Assembly (NCBI GenBank): GCA_031289145.1
Contig: JAITQA010000165.1
Span: 1 to 45,796 of the forward strand
Length of the DNA: 45,796 bases
Direction: 5' to 3'
From: Dysgonamonadaceae bacterium
Lineage (GTDB): Bacteria; Bacteroidota; Bacteroidia; Bacteroidales; Azobacteroidaceae
Shown piece after piece: positions 27,933-36,462 of the stretch. Under the pieces are notes generated by a model. The model was not told the origin of the DNA, ran no database searches, and saw nothing but the letters and a program-made list of their open reading frames with translations. The position numbers and the translations under genes were made by a program. Numbering within the stretch: position 1 is the stretch's first letter; each line of letters opens with the position of its first letter.

Positions 27933-28823
27933 TTAAACAAACACCTTTTTCTTTTTGTAGTTATTGCGAAATTCTTTCGGCGAATGATTTTTCTTCTTCT
28001 TGAAAATACGATTGAAGTTTGACAGATTGTTAAACCCACATTCATAACATACCTCCGCCACCGACATAGTGGAGTCAAGCAACAATCTGGAAGCATGCCC
28101 CAAACGTATGTCGATAATATAATCAGACAAAGTCTTGCCTGTGCGTAATTTGAAAAAGCGACTGAAAGACGGAGCCGTCATACATGATAATTCGGCTACA
28201 TGCTCAAGCCGTATTTCTTTTTTATAATTTTCTTCGATAAAATCCTGTACTTTTTTTACCCGGCGACTGTCCGAAAGGGGGCTTATTTTTGCAAACGATG
28301 AACTCGACAAGGTGTGCGCCTGGTCGACAAAGAGCGAAAGTTCGTGCAGTATGGTGAGAAATTTTATCACGGCGTAAAAACCTTGCCTTTCCGACGAAAG
28401 CGTATCCAGTAAGGGATACACCTTCATAATGGCTTTCATGGGAAAAGACAAGCCTTTTTGGGCTTTTGAAAGCATATCCCGGATAGAACCGAATTGATTT
28501 TTGTTAACCAGATTTTCGAAAAACAGGTTTTGTGAAAACTGGATGGTAATTTCCCTGATTTCTTTCGAATGACATTCATTTTGCGACCACACATGTTCCA
28601 GATTCTCTCCGGTAATCAATACCAGGTCGTAATCGCCAATTAACTCAATAGAGTCACCCACAATGCGTTTTACACCCGCAGCATGCTCAGTGAAATTAAG
28701 CTCAAATTCGGCATGACTGTGTATCGGGTAAGTAAACTCAGCTTTATGGCGATCGGCAATGTAAAAACAATCTTTCTCAGACAAGGGAGTAAGCTCCCGG
28801 ATAGCGTGTTGTGCATTTTTCAT
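27933..28823 (-). CDS. AraC-family regulator with cupin-like sensor domain
   Basis: A 296-residue cytoplasmic transcription factor. The N-terminal half has a cupin-like sugar-sensing look (FTYPIHSHAEFELNF, then LVLITGENLEHVW). The C-terminal ~100 residues carry two helix-turn-helix motifs, ending in the AraC signature (VAEVCYECGFNNLSNFNRIFKKKKNHSPKEF). It lies directly upstream of the susC gene on the same strand and is most likely its activator, responding to mannobiose or a related sugar. Use of an AraC protein, rather than a hybrid two-component or ECF sigma/anti-sigma system, suits an intracellular signal from imported disaccharide. The ligand is inference. Confidence 0.9.
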   Translation of the reverse strand: MKNAQHAIRELTPLSEKDCFYIADRHKAEFTYPIHSHAEFELNFTEHAAGVKRIVGDSIELIGDYDLVLITGENLEHVWSQNECHSKEIREITIQFSQNLFFENLVNKNQFGSIRDMLSKAQKGLSFPMKAIMKVYPLLDTLSSERQGFYAVIKFLTILHELSLFVDQAHTLSSSSFAKISPLSDSRRVKKVQDFIEENYKKEIRLEHVAELSCMTAPSFSRFFKLRTGKTLSDYIIDIRLGHASRLLLDSTMSVAEVCYECGFNNLSNFNRIFKKKKNHSPKEFRNNYKKKKVFV

Positions 28824-28869
28824 TAGATAGATGATAAAATTGTATCAGACTAATAATTGAATTGTGAAA

Positions 28870-28877
28870 CAAAAGTA
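28870..28877 (-). promoter_or_regulatory. Possible -7 element for the AraC gene
   Basis: Minus strand TACTTTTG, fitting TAnnTTTG, about 47 nt before the AraC start. No good TTG is seen at the usual distance. Confidence 0.4.
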
Positions 28878-28955
28878 AGAATAATTTTTGGAACTATGTA
28901 CATGAAATGCCAAAAAATTTAATTTAAAATATTTATTTATCTAACAAATATTTTG

Positions 28956-28963
28956 TATCTTTG
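28956..28963 (+). promoter_or_regulatory. -7 element for the DUF177-rpmF-fabH-era-der run
   Basis: TATCTTTG, a full TAnnTTTG match, 26 nt before the TTG start at 28990. The -33 region is AT-rich without a clear TTG. Confidence 0.55.
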
Positions 28964-28989
28964 CAGCGTTTTCAAAAAATCTATGTGTT

Positions 28990-29568
28990 TTGGGAAAGTT
29001 TGATTTATACAAGGTCGATTTGAAAAATATGCAACAGGATGTTCAAGAGCATGAATATTTGTTGGATAATCAGTATTTTACTAATATAGGCGGGGAAGAC
29101 ATTCAAAAAGGGAAAGTAAAAGTTTTGCTTAAAGTTGTCCGAAAAGCGGGTTTATTTGAGCTAAGTTTTAATTTTGAAGGCGTGATAGCCATCTCTTGCG
29201 ATCGCTGTTTGGATGACATGGATTTTCCGATAGAAATCAATTCCCGCTTGATTGTAAAGTTCGGGAAAGACTATTCGGAAGAGAGCGATGAAATCGTTGT
29301 TATCCCGGAGTCGGAAGGCATTATCAATCTGGCATGGTTTCTGTATGAGTTCGTAGCATTGTCCATTCCGATAAAACATGTTCACGCACCGGGAAAATGC
29401 AACAAGCAAATGACCTCTAAATTAAAAAAGCATACCCCCAAGACGGGCGATGATTCTTTCGATTTGAATGCGGATGATATCATTATCACCAATGATGGTT
29501 CGGATACAGACGAAATGAATGCAGACCCAAGGTGGGAGCCGCTGAGAGGGTTCAATGAAAATGAATAA
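28990..29568 (+). CDS. DUF177 (YceD-like) protein, ribosomal-RNA related
   Basis: A 192-residue DUF177 protein. The family lies next to rpmF in most bacteria and is linked to 23S rRNA accumulation. Visible blocks are CDRCLDDMDFPI near 75-86, IVKFGKDYSEESDEIVVIPESEG, and IPIKHVHAPGKCNKQMTSKLKKH. The start codon is TTG: the family in Bacteroidota usually begins MGKFDLYK or similar, which is exactly what follows this TTG, while the nearby ATG at 28983 is out of frame and the next in-frame ATG would remove 13 conserved residues. First gene of a plus-strand housekeeping run. Confidence 0.9.
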   Translation: MGKFDLYKVDLKNMQQDVQEHEYLLDNQYFTNIGGEDIQKGKVKVLLKVVRKAGLFELSFNFEGVIAISCDRCLDDMDFPIEINSRLIVKFGKDYSEESDEIVVIPESEGIINLAWFLYEFVALSIPIKHVHAPGKCNKQMTSKLKKHTPKTGDDSFDLNADDIIITNDGSDTDEMNADPRWEPLRGFNENE

Positions 29569-29591
29569 TAATTATTAAACTAAAATAGAAA

Positions 29592-29780
29592 ATGGCACAT
29601 CCTAAACGAAGAATTGGTAAAACAAGAAGAGACAAAAGAAGGACGCATGACAAAGCAGAACTTCCACAATTAGCAATTGACCCGACAACCGGAGAATACC
29701 ATTTGTATCACCGAGCACATTGGTACGAAGGAAAATTGTATTACAAAGGGAAAGTAATAATTGACAAGGCAGAAGCTTGA
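29592..29780 (+). CDS. rpmF: 50S ribosomal protein L32 (cysteine-free form)
   Basis: A 62-residue L32 protein with the usual start [21 protein letters not shown]. The zinc-ribbon cysteines found in many L32 proteins are absent; the corresponding part reads [21 protein letters not shown] with no Cys at all. So this is a C-minus, zinc-independent form. It lies 23 nt after DUF177, the common gene order. Confidence 0.96.
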   Translation: MAHPKRRIGKTRRDKRRTHDKAELPQLAIDPTTGEYHLYHRAHWYEGKLYYKGKVIIDKAEA

Positions 29781-29810
29781 GAAGTCATTCTTTTTTAATC
29801 TGAAAACTAA

Positions 29811-29851
29811 CCCTAAATTGAGGATGCAAATCGTCTTTTTAGGGAGTTTTT
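29811..29851 (+). terminator. Weak terminator-like hairpin between rpmF and fabH
   Basis: A 7-bp stem CCCTAAA (29811-29817) / TTTAGGG (29838-29844) with a 20-base loop, followed by AG and TTTTT. The loop is long, so termination would be partial at best. Confidence 0.35.
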
Positions 29852-29868
29852 ATATTATATGAAACATT

Positions 29869-30870
29869 ATGAGTAAGGTTCATGCAGTTATTACGGGCAT
29901 AGGAGGATATGTTCCTCAGTATGTGATGACAAATGAAGAAATATCTACTTTGGTCGATACTTCCGACGAATGGATTACCAAGCGAATCGGAATAAAAGAG
30001 CGCAGAGTCCTGAAGCCGGAAGAAGGCATTGGCATTACTTATCTGGCAGGAAAAGCGATTGAAAACCTGAGAAGCCGGAAAAATTTTGACCCTTTGGAAA
30101 TAGAAGCGGTCATATTTGCCACCTCTACACCCGATTATATCTTGCCGAATGCAGCTTCTCTGATTGCTTACCGCACAGGGATGGCCAATGCTTTTGGTTT
30201 TGACATGGGCGCGGCATGTAGTGGGTTTGTTTTTGCATTGGAGGTGGGACAAGCATTAATAACTTCCGGAAAATATAAAAAAGTAATGGTCTTTGCAGGT
30301 GATACATTATCTGTTCTTACGGATTATCAGGACAGAAATACCTGCCCTATTTTTTCCGACGGATGCGGTGTCGCATTATTGGAAGCCACCACTGATGAAG
30401 AAATCGGTATCATTGACGCCGTTTTACACTCCGATGGAAACAGTCTGGCACATTTGCACATGCTGGGTGGCGGTTCGGTCAATCCGGCCAGTCATGAATC
30501 CGTAGACAAAAAAATGCACTTCATCTGGCAAGACGGTAAGATTGTTTTCAAACGCGCCGTTACCGAAATGGCAAAATCCTGTGAAGAATTGTTGAAAAAA
30601 AATCAGTTGACCAAAACGGATGTTCAATGGATTATTCCCCATCAGGCCAATATGCGTATCATTGAAGCCGTGGCCAGCCGATTGGATGTCCCGATTGAAA
30701 AAGTAATGGTTAATATTGCTAAATACGGTAACTCAAGTGCAGGAACGATTCCGCTCTGTTTGTGGGATTTGGAACCAAAGTTGCGGAAAGGTGATAATGT
30801 TATTCTTACCGCTTTTGGAGCAGGGTTCACTTGGGGCGCATTGTATTTGAAATGGGGGTATGATTATTGA
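29869..30870 (+). CDS. fabH: 3-oxoacyl-[ACP] synthase III
   Basis: A 333-residue KAS III that condenses acetyl-CoA with malonyl-ACP to start fatty acid synthesis. The catalytic triad is visible: Cys117 in GAACSGFVFAL, His258 in IIPHQANMRI, Asn288 in KYGNSSAGTIPL. The C-terminal block GDNVILTAFGAGFTWGALYLKW is typical. Cytoplasmic. It follows rpmF by 88 nt, a common arrangement, and precedes era. Confidence 0.97.
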   Translation: MSKVHAVITGIGGYVPQYVMTNEEISTLVDTSDEWITKRIGIKERRVLKPEEGIGITYLAGKAIENLRSRKNFDPLEIEAVIFATSTPDYILPNAASLIAYRTGMANAFGFDMGAACSGFVFALEVGQALITSGKYKKVMVFAGDTLSVLTDYQDRNTCPIFSDGCGVALLEATTDEEIGIIDAVLHSDGNSLAHLHMLGGGSVNPASHESVDKKMHFIWQDGKIVFKRAVTEMAKSCEELLKKNQLTKTDVQWIIPHQANMRIIEAVASRLDVPIEKVMVNIAKYGNSSAGTIPLCLWDLEPKLRKGDNVILTAFGAGFTWGALYLKWGYDY

Positions 30871-30871
30871 T

Positions 30872-30906
30872 AAGGTAAAAGGTAAAAGGTAAAAACTAAA
30901 AGGTAA
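30872..30906. repeat. Heptanucleotide tandem repeat AAGGTAA upstream of era
   Basis: Five units of period 7 (AAGGTAA three times, AAACTAA, AAGGTAA), starting 2 nt after the fabH stop codon and ending 21 nt before the era start. Confidence 0.85.
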
Positions 30907-30927
30907 AAAGTTATTGGGTTGAATTAT

Positions 30928-31809
30928 ATGCATAAATCTGGGTTTGTAAATATTGTGGGTAATCCGAATGTCGGGAAATCGACTTTGATGAATTTATTGG
31001 TGGGGGAACGCATCTCCATCATTACATCGAAAGCGCAAACTACCCGCCACCGGATTATGGGTATTGTCAATACCGACGATATGCAGATTGTCTATTCGGA
31101 TACGCCGGGCGTATTGAGACCTAATTACAAATTGCAGGAGAATATGCTTAATTTCTCCGAATCGGCTTTGGATGATGCGGATGTATTGATTTACATGACC
31201 GACGTAGTGGAAAAAATCGACAAGAATGATTTTTTCTTGGAAAAAGTACAAAAGACACAGTCTCCGGTTCTGTTGGTTATCAACAAAATAGACCTGAGCA
31301 ACCAGAAAGACTTAGCGAAATTATCGGCTGAATGGCAACAAATTCTTCCGAAAGCGGAGATTATTCCTGCTTCGGCAACGAACAAATTCCATGTCGATTA
31401 CCTGAAGAAACGAATTGAAGAGCTGATTCCGGATTCTCCGCCTTATTTCGAAAAAGATGCTTTGACCGACCGGCCTGCCCGTTTTTTTGTGACTGAAATC
31501 ATTCGTGAAAAAATTTTATTGTACTACCAGAAAGAAATCCCTTATTCGGTAGAAGTGGCGGTAGAGCAATTTACGGAAGGTGCGGAACTGATTCATATCA
31601 GGGCATTAATAATCGTTGAACGGGAATCGCAGAAAGGAATTATCATCGGAGACCAGGGAAAAGCCCTCAAGAAAGTAGGCTCAATGGCACGCAAAGATAT
31701 TGAACGTTTCTTCGATAAAAAAGTTTTTCTCGAAATGTTTGTAAAAGTGGAGAAAGACTGGCGGAACAGAGAGAATATATTAAAAAAATTTGGTTACAAA
31801 CCTGAGTAA
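30928..31809 (+). CDS. era: GTPase Era
   Basis: A 293-residue ribosome-assembly GTPase that binds the 3' end of 16S rRNA. Residues 11-19 form the P-loop (GNPNVGKST). DTPGV (G3) and NKID (G4) follow, and the C-terminal KH domain has GIIIGDQGKALKKVGSMARKDIERF. The start is the ATG at 30928 (MHKSGFVNIVG), as in relatives; the frame runs three codons further upstream to a TTG, which is not needed. Third enzyme in the housekeeping run, followed by the related GTPase der. Confidence 0.97.
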   Translation: MHKSGFVNIVGNPNVGKSTLMNLLVGERISIITSKAQTTRHRIMGIVNTDDMQIVYSDTPGVLRPNYKLQENMLNFSESALDDADVLIYMTDVVEKIDKNDFFLEKVQKTQSPVLLVINKIDLSNQKDLAKLSAEWQQILPKAEIIPASATNKFHVDYLKKRIEELIPDSPPYFEKDALTDRPARFFVTEIIREKILLYYQKEIPYSVEVAVEQFTEGAELIHIRALIIVERESQKGIIIGDQGKALKKVGSMARKDIERFFDKKVFLEMFVKVEKDWRNRENILKKFGYKPE

Positions 31810-31846
31810 CTATGCATCATGAGTCGGTCGGCACAAGTCAACCTGT

Positions 31847-31892
31847 AATTCATAATCCATAATTCATAATTCATAATTCATAATTCATAATT
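31847..31892. repeat. Heptanucleotide tandem repeat AATTCAT upstream of der
   Basis: Six units of 7 bases (AATTCAT, one of them AATCCAT) plus four bases of a seventh, ending 3 nt before the der start codon. A change in copy number would alter the leader right at the ribosome-binding region. Confidence 0.9.
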
Positions 31893-31895
31893 TAA

Positions 31896-33209
31896 ATGAG
31901 CAATATAGTAGCAATCGTAGGTCGTCCGAATGTAGGAAAATCGACCTTGTTCAATCGTTTGACCCAAACAAGGCAAGCCATTGTGAACGAAGAGGCCGGC
32001 ACTACCCGCGACCGTCAATACGGCAAAGCGGAATGGGCAGGACAGGAATTTTCCGTCATCGACACCGGAGGTTGGGTGCTTCATTCGGAAGATATTTTCG
32101 AAGAAGAAATCAATAAACAAGTCAGAATAGCCATTGATGAGGCCGATGTAATCCTTTTTTTAGTAGATGTCACCAATGGGATTACCGACTGGGACGAACA
32201 TGTTGCAGATATGTTGCGGCGGTCTGCGAAAAGTATTTTTGTTGTTTCCAACAAAGCTGATAATTATGAGTTGCATGCACAATCGGCTGAGTTTTATTCC
32301 TTGGGATTGGGCGAACCTTACAATATATCCGCCATCAATGGTTCCGGGACAGGCGATTTATTGGATATGGTCGCCACTAAATTCAACAAAACCGAAGAAG
32401 AAGATACCGAAGACGGCATTCCCAAAATTGCAATCGTCGGACGGCCGAATGCCGGTAAGTCGTCTTTGATTAACGCTTTTATCGGAGAAGAACGGAATAT
32501 CGTGACCGATATTGCCGGCACTACCCGCGATTCTATCTACACCCGCTACGATAAATTCGGATTGAACTTCTACTTGGTCGATACCGCCGGAATCCGCAAA
32601 AAAGGCAAGGTGAGCGAAGACTTGGAATACTATTCGGTTATCCGGGCTATCCGCGCCATCGAAAATGCGGATGTTTGCGTACTGATGGTCGACGCCACAA
32701 GGGGTATCGAATCGCAGGATATGAATATCTTCTCCTTGATTCAGAAAAACAGGAAAGGTTTGGTGATCGTAGTGAACAAATGGGACTTGGTGGAAAACAA
32801 AGACCAAAATGTGATTCAAACATTTGAAAATGCTATCCGGGAGCGCACGGCTCCTTTTACCGACGTGCCGGTAATTTTCTCTTCAGCGCTGACCAAACAG
32901 CGGATTTTCAAGATTTTGGAAACCGTCAGTCTGGTTTATGAAAGCCGGAGAAGAAAAATTCCTACACACCAACTGAATGAAATCCTGCTGCCGATTATAG
33001 AAAAAACACCTCCACCCATGAACAAAGGCAAGGTGGTAAAAGTTAAATATATCACACAGTTACCGAATACGTCCGTCCCCAGTTTTGTATTTTTCTGCAA
33101 TCTGCCGCAATGGGTGAAAGAGCCTTACAAGCGTTTTCTTGAGAACCAGATTCGCAAAAACTGGAACCTGACGGGTACGCCGATTAACGTATTTATGCGG
33201 GAAAAATAA
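31896..33209 (+). CDS. der: GTPase Der (EngA)
   Basis: A 437-residue protein with two GTPase domains in tandem, needed for 50S subunit assembly. First P-loop GRPNVGKST (residues 9-17) with DTGGW. Second P-loop GRPNAGKSS (182-190) with [11 protein letters not shown] and NKWDLV. A C-terminal KH-like domain ends in [11 protein letters not shown]. Typical length. Last gene of the plus-strand run; it converges with the transporter gene at 33279. Confidence 0.97.
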   Translation: MSNIVAIVGRPNVGKSTLFNRLTQTRQAIVNEEAGTTRDRQYGKAEWAGQEFSVIDTGGWVLHSEDIFEEEINKQVRIAIDEADVILFLVDVTNGITDWDEHVADMLRRSAKSIFVVSNKADNYELHAQSAEFYSLGLGEPYNISAINGSGTGDLLDMVATKFNKTEEEDTEDGIPKIAIVGRPNAGKSSLINAFIGEERNIVTDIAGTTRDSIYTRYDKFGLNFYLVDTAGIRKKGKVSEDLEYYSVIRAIRAIENADVCVLMVDATRGIESQDMNIFSLIQKNRKGLVIVVNKWDLVENKDQNVIQTFENAIRERTAPFTDVPVIFSSALTKQRIFKILETVSLVYESRRRKIPTHQLNEILLPIIEKTPPPMNKGKVVKVKYITQLPNTSVPSFVFFCNLPQWVKEPYKRFLENQIRKNWNLTGTPINVFMREK

Positions 33210-33242
33210 AAAGTCTATTTTCCCCGCATACAAAAACTACAT

Positions 33243-33267
33243 CCGGACGCCTGTATTAGGATGCCGG
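33243..33267. terminator. Possible bidirectional terminator between der and the transporter gene
   Basis: An imperfect hairpin, CCGGACGCCT gtatt AGGATGCCGG, with three internal mismatches, in the convergent 69-base gap. An AT-rich stretch with T runs follows on the plus side. Confidence 0.3.
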
Positions 33268-33278
33268 TTCCATGATAC

Positions 33279-34592
33279 TTATTTTTTATTATTTACATTC
33301 CATAAACTTGCGCACAAGAGAAATGATAGCGCTGCCGCCCCAATCCACAAATACCGGATCGACGAAAAATCATACACTGTAATGCCGTCCACAACGGTTT
33401 TGCTATTGCCGATAAATCGTCCGCTCAGGATGTCCTGGATGCCGGCTCCGATGTAACTGGCGATACCCACTACTCCTAAAGCTGCTCCAGAGGCTCTTCT
33501 GGGGGCTATATCCACAGCCATCATTCCACCCAGATAACAAATGAGTGCGCCAATAGATAATCCGAACAGTATCATACTGAAAATGTCTATGGCAAAATAC
33601 CCTTTGGGAATAAAGACAAACAGCGTAATAGCGATGGTATTGCATATCCCGAATATCAATGCCGGAACATTTCTACTCCCTTTGAATAGTTTGTCGGAAA
33701 GAAAACCGGACAATACCGTTCCGATAATCCCGCAAACCGACGAAGCAGCGATAATGCTGCTGGCTTCTACGGATGTATAGGCTTTTTCGTTTTCGAGAAA
33801 AAAGATGCCCCAACTGTTTACGGCATACCTGCTGATATACATACAGGCGCTGGATATGGCTAATATCCAAATAAATGGATTTTTCAATACTTCCAACTGG
33901 GTTTTCCCAACAGATTTGTCCAATTCTTTGGTAGGCATCACAGGGCTTAGTCCTTTGCTTGTCGGACTGTCATGCAAAAACAGGATGATAATTGTAACGC
34001 CGATTAATCCGGCAATCCCTGCCGCCTCAAATCCCCAACGCCATCCGGCAATACTGACGACAAAAGCGATGGCAATAAAGGTTAATGCTTCGCCTATGTT
34101 ATGGCTGGCGCTCCAGAAGCCATAGTACGAACCTCTGTCCTTATCTGTAAACCAGCGGGATAAACCGACAACACAGCAGGGCGATCCCAAACTTTGTACC
34201 CAACCATTTATTCCCCACAAAACGACAAATACCCAAAAAGTATGCGAAAATCCCAATACAATATTGACAATAGAGGATATAATCAATCCTATTGCCATAA
34301 AATGTCGGATGTTAACCCTGTCTGCCAAAAAGCCGTTGACAAATTTGCCGACGGCATACGAGAAGAACAGTGCGGAGCCGATAATTCCCAATTCGTTTTC
34401 GGTCAGTATATTGCCGTCCACCAAAGGTTTCTTCACCACGTTTATGCTCAGGCGGCACACATAGAATAATCCGTAACCGAGCGTTGCGGAAAGGAAAAAT
34501 GACCACTGCAAGCGTTTTAGGTGTTTTTTGTCCTCTTTCAAACCGGATTGAGCCGGTGCGGGACTGAAAAAGCGGATGAGTTGCCTAATCAT
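33279..34592 (-). CDS. MFS organophosphate transporter (OPA family, GlpT/UhpC-like)
   Basis: A 437-residue inner-membrane MFS protein with 12 predicted helices. It has the OPA-family look: GYGLFYVCRLSINVVKKPLV in helix 1, FFSYAVGKFVNGFLADR after helix 2, and YYGFWSASHNIGEALTF around helix 5. OPA transporters exchange phosphate for organophosphates such as glycerol-3-phosphate or hexose-phosphate. Its first 8 bases overlap the end of the GDPD gene, which strongly suggests glycerol-3-phosphate (the GDPD product) as cargo, by analogy with glpT-glpQ. The exact substrate, or a sensor role like UhpC, is not decided by the sequence. Last gene of the second SusC/D locus. Confidence 0.88.
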   Translation of the reverse strand: MIRQLIRFFSPAPAQSGLKEDKKHLKRLQWSFFLSATLGYGLFYVCRLSINVVKKPLVDGNILTENELGIIGSALFFSYAVGKFVNGFLADRVNIRHFMAIGLIISSIVNIVLGFSHTFWVFVVLWGINGWVQSLGSPCCVVGLSRWFTDKDRGSYYGFWSASHNIGEALTFIAIAFVVSIAGWRWGFEAAGIAGLIGVTIIILFLHDSPTSKGLSPVMPTKELDKSVGKTQLEVLKNPFIWILAISSACMYISRYAVNSWGIFFLENEKAYTSVEASSIIAASSVCGIIGTVLSGFLSDKLFKGSRNVPALIFGICNTIAITLFVFIPKGYFAIDIFSMILFGLSIGALICYLGGMMAVDIAPRRASGAALGVVGIASYIGAGIQDILSGRFIGNSKTVVDGITVYDFSSIRYLWIGAAALSFLLCASLWNVNNKK

Positions 34593-35484
34593 GCAACCCT
34601 CGTTTTCTTAAATACGCCATTAAATACGCCGGACGATCGGTCTGAATCATCTTCGCCCCCAACGTGTCAATCAGATAACCATAGCCCGCATCGGGATTTT
34701 CCAACGACATATCATCGTCATGTCCGCCCGCCATCGTATCCCAAAGCGTGTTGTACCAGATAAGCGACTTGCCTGCCAGTTGCAGTTTCATTTGTTTGGG
34801 TAGCGGAAGGACATCATCGACAAACAGCAATTCAAACGCTACCGGATGCAAATCATTTATGAAACGTTCAATCTGTTTTTCCGCATTTTCTTTATCCAAA
34901 TTTACAATCGGCATGTAAATCACTTTATCCAAATATTTACCGAATTGGGACTTCACTTCCTCAACCGGTTTGCTGCCTTTCATGATTATCTGTTTCGTGG
35001 TCCCTGTTTTTTCCAGTAAAGCGTGAACTTCATCGAAATAACGGTCGGCTTTATCCAGATTAACCAATATTCGCCCTTTCATCAGTAACAAGGCTTCTTC
35101 CAGTGTCGGAACCTTTTCTTTGGTCTTGATAGCACAACCATTTTTCAGATGCAATGTTTGAATGGAATCCAGTGTCCAATCGGCTATTTCCCCTTTTCCG
35201 GTTGTTGTGCGGTCAAGCGTGGGGTCATGCATCAGGATAAACTGACCGTCTTTGGTGCGTTGTACATCCAATTCCACAATGTCAACACCCATTTTGATGG
35301 CGTTCTCAATTGCCGGAAGCGAGTTTTCCGGAGCATACCGCCAATCGCCACGGTGAGCTGCAACGAAAACGTAATTGACAGTGGGATTGTGCAACTTTTG
35401 CAACAAGGTATCTATTCTGCTTTGCGGGAAAGCGCATAAAACTGTTGCAAACAGAATAAAAAGTGTTGTTAATATCTTTTTCAT
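34585..35484 (-). CDS. Glycerophosphodiester phosphodiesterase, secreted
   Basis: A 299-residue GDPD with a signal peptide (MKKILTTLFILFATVLCAFPQ), so periplasmic or exported. It hydrolyses glycerophosphodiesters to glycerol-3-phosphate plus an alcohol, using a metal ion. Active-site residues seen: His44/Arg45 in AAHRGDW, Glu53/Asn54 in APENS, Glu71/Asp73 in VELDVQRT, His86/Asp87 in LMHDPTLDRTT. The overlap with the transporter gene gives a cleavage-and-uptake pair. It lies 73 nt after the short DUF4988 lipoprotein gene on the same strand, with no clear promoter in the gap, so it may belong to the SusC/D operon. Confidence 0.93.
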   Translation of the reverse strand: MKKILTTLFILFATVLCAFPQSRIDTLLQKLHNPTVNYVFVAAHRGDWRYAPENSLPAIENAIKMGVDIVELDVQRTKDGQFILMHDPTLDRTTTGKGEIADWTLDSIQTLHLKNGCAIKTKEKVPTLEEALLLMKGRILVNLDKADRYFDEVHALLEKTGTTKQIIMKGSKPVEEVKSQFGKYLDKVIYMPIVNLDKENAEKQIERFINDLHPVAFELLFVDDVLPLPKQMKLQLAGKSLIWYNTLWDTMAGGHDDDMSLENPDAGYGYLIDTLGAKMIQTDRPAYLMAYLRKRGLHD

Positions 35485-35557
35485 GATATAAATAAATTAA
35501 GTTATTGAATATTCTGTTATTATAAAATTGTTATCTGCTTATTTGTAATCATTTAAT

Positions 35558-36448
35558 TCAATTTTGAGATGATTCGAAATAAACAGGTCTTATCACGGTG
35601 TTATCTTCGAGGTCGTAAGCCACCATAATTATGCTTCCCGATGTAAATCCGGCAGGAAAGCTTACCAATACTTTCTTCGCAGATTTGTCGATGGAGGCAG
35701 TGAGCGAGGTCGCTTTTGCAATATCGACAATGGCATCCGTCGCATTTGCTCCCATGAGGGAATAGTCAAAAACGAAACTTTGCGCCGGATAGTCTATTCT
35801 GTTTATAACCTCTGCCGTATGACAGAGGTTAAGTGCACTGAATACCTGAATGGTTAAAACTTCGCCATTGCCGAGTGTCAAAACCAGATTTCCGTTACTG
35901 TCTACCTCTGCATCTTTGAACACTGAGGTTTGGTCGTCGGTAGCCTCAACAGGTTGATTTTCAGAGTCGAGTATTCTCGTTCCGTCAACAGTCCAGTATC
36001 CTTGAGCATCCACCGAAAGTACCGGCGTATGTCCGCTGACGGGAATCTTGTCGGTAGTATCCGGTTTATACAGCCACGATGTAAGCTCATCAATAGTGGT
36101 TGTCCAATAGTAAATGCCATCGGTATCAAGTTTTACTCCGAGAAGTGGAAGATTAATCAGGTCGTTTTTGACGGCAAGCTTGACAGTATGCGTAATATTC
36201 TTACTGTCTTTACAGTTAAGTATATAATTTCCATTGTCGTCCTGACTGATGGAAGTTATTACGTTACCGCCTGTAATCTCGCTCAACGTTGCCAGTTGAG
36301 CGTTGATAGTCTTGAGATTTTCATCTATGACCTCCATTCGTATTTTGATGTTATCTATCCTGTCTCTCAGAGATGAATCGTCAAATTCGCTGCAACCGGA
36401 TACAAACAGTATAGCAACAGCTAATAATATATTTTGAACTCTTTTCAT
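35558..36448 (-). CDS. DUF4988-type lipoprotein, short form
   Basis: A 296-residue lipoprotein with lipobox VSGC (Cys19). A predicted coiled-coil follows (about 25-60, heptad-like SLRDRIDNIKIRMEVIDENL). Then comes the beta-rich module with GIYYWTTT and GYWTVDGTRI, seen in proteins annotated as DUF4988 / PL29 N-terminal domain. The same roughly 300-residue module forms the N-terminus of both larger neighbours (36463-38913 and 38934-42326), but here nothing follows it. No catalytic motif is visible. A surface glycan-binding or scaffold role is inference. It lies 14 nt after its larger paralogue and is in the same operon. Confidence 0.8.
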   Translation of the reverse strand: MKRVQNILLAVAILFVSGCSEFDDSSLRDRIDNIKIRMEVIDENLKTINAQLATLSEITGGNVITSISQDDNGNYILNCKDSKNITHTVKLAVKNDLINLPLLGVKLDTDGIYYWTTTIDELTSWLYKPDTTDKIPVSGHTPVLSVDAQGYWTVDGTRILDSENQPVEATDDQTSVFKDAEVDSNGNLVLTLGNGEVLTIQVFSALNLCHTAEVINRIDYPAQSFVFDYSLMGANATDAIVDIAKATSLTASIDKSAKKVLVSFPAGFTSGSIIMVAYDLEDNTVIRPVYFESSQN

Positions 36449-36462
36449 TGCTTTTATCGTTT

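Noticed and set aside
30872..31892. Tandem repeats as a CRISPR array
   Set aside because: Units are 7 bases without spacers and a gene (era) lies between the two blocks; no cas genes are present.
33243..33267. Confident intrinsic terminator after der
   Set aside because: Three mismatches inside the stem and no immediate T-tract; kept only as a low-confidence feature.
36361..36376. GTCTCT-like motif as a further copy of the palindromic element
   Set aside because: Only the short CTCTCAGAGA core is palindromic and it lacks the GACGCG arms; likely chance.
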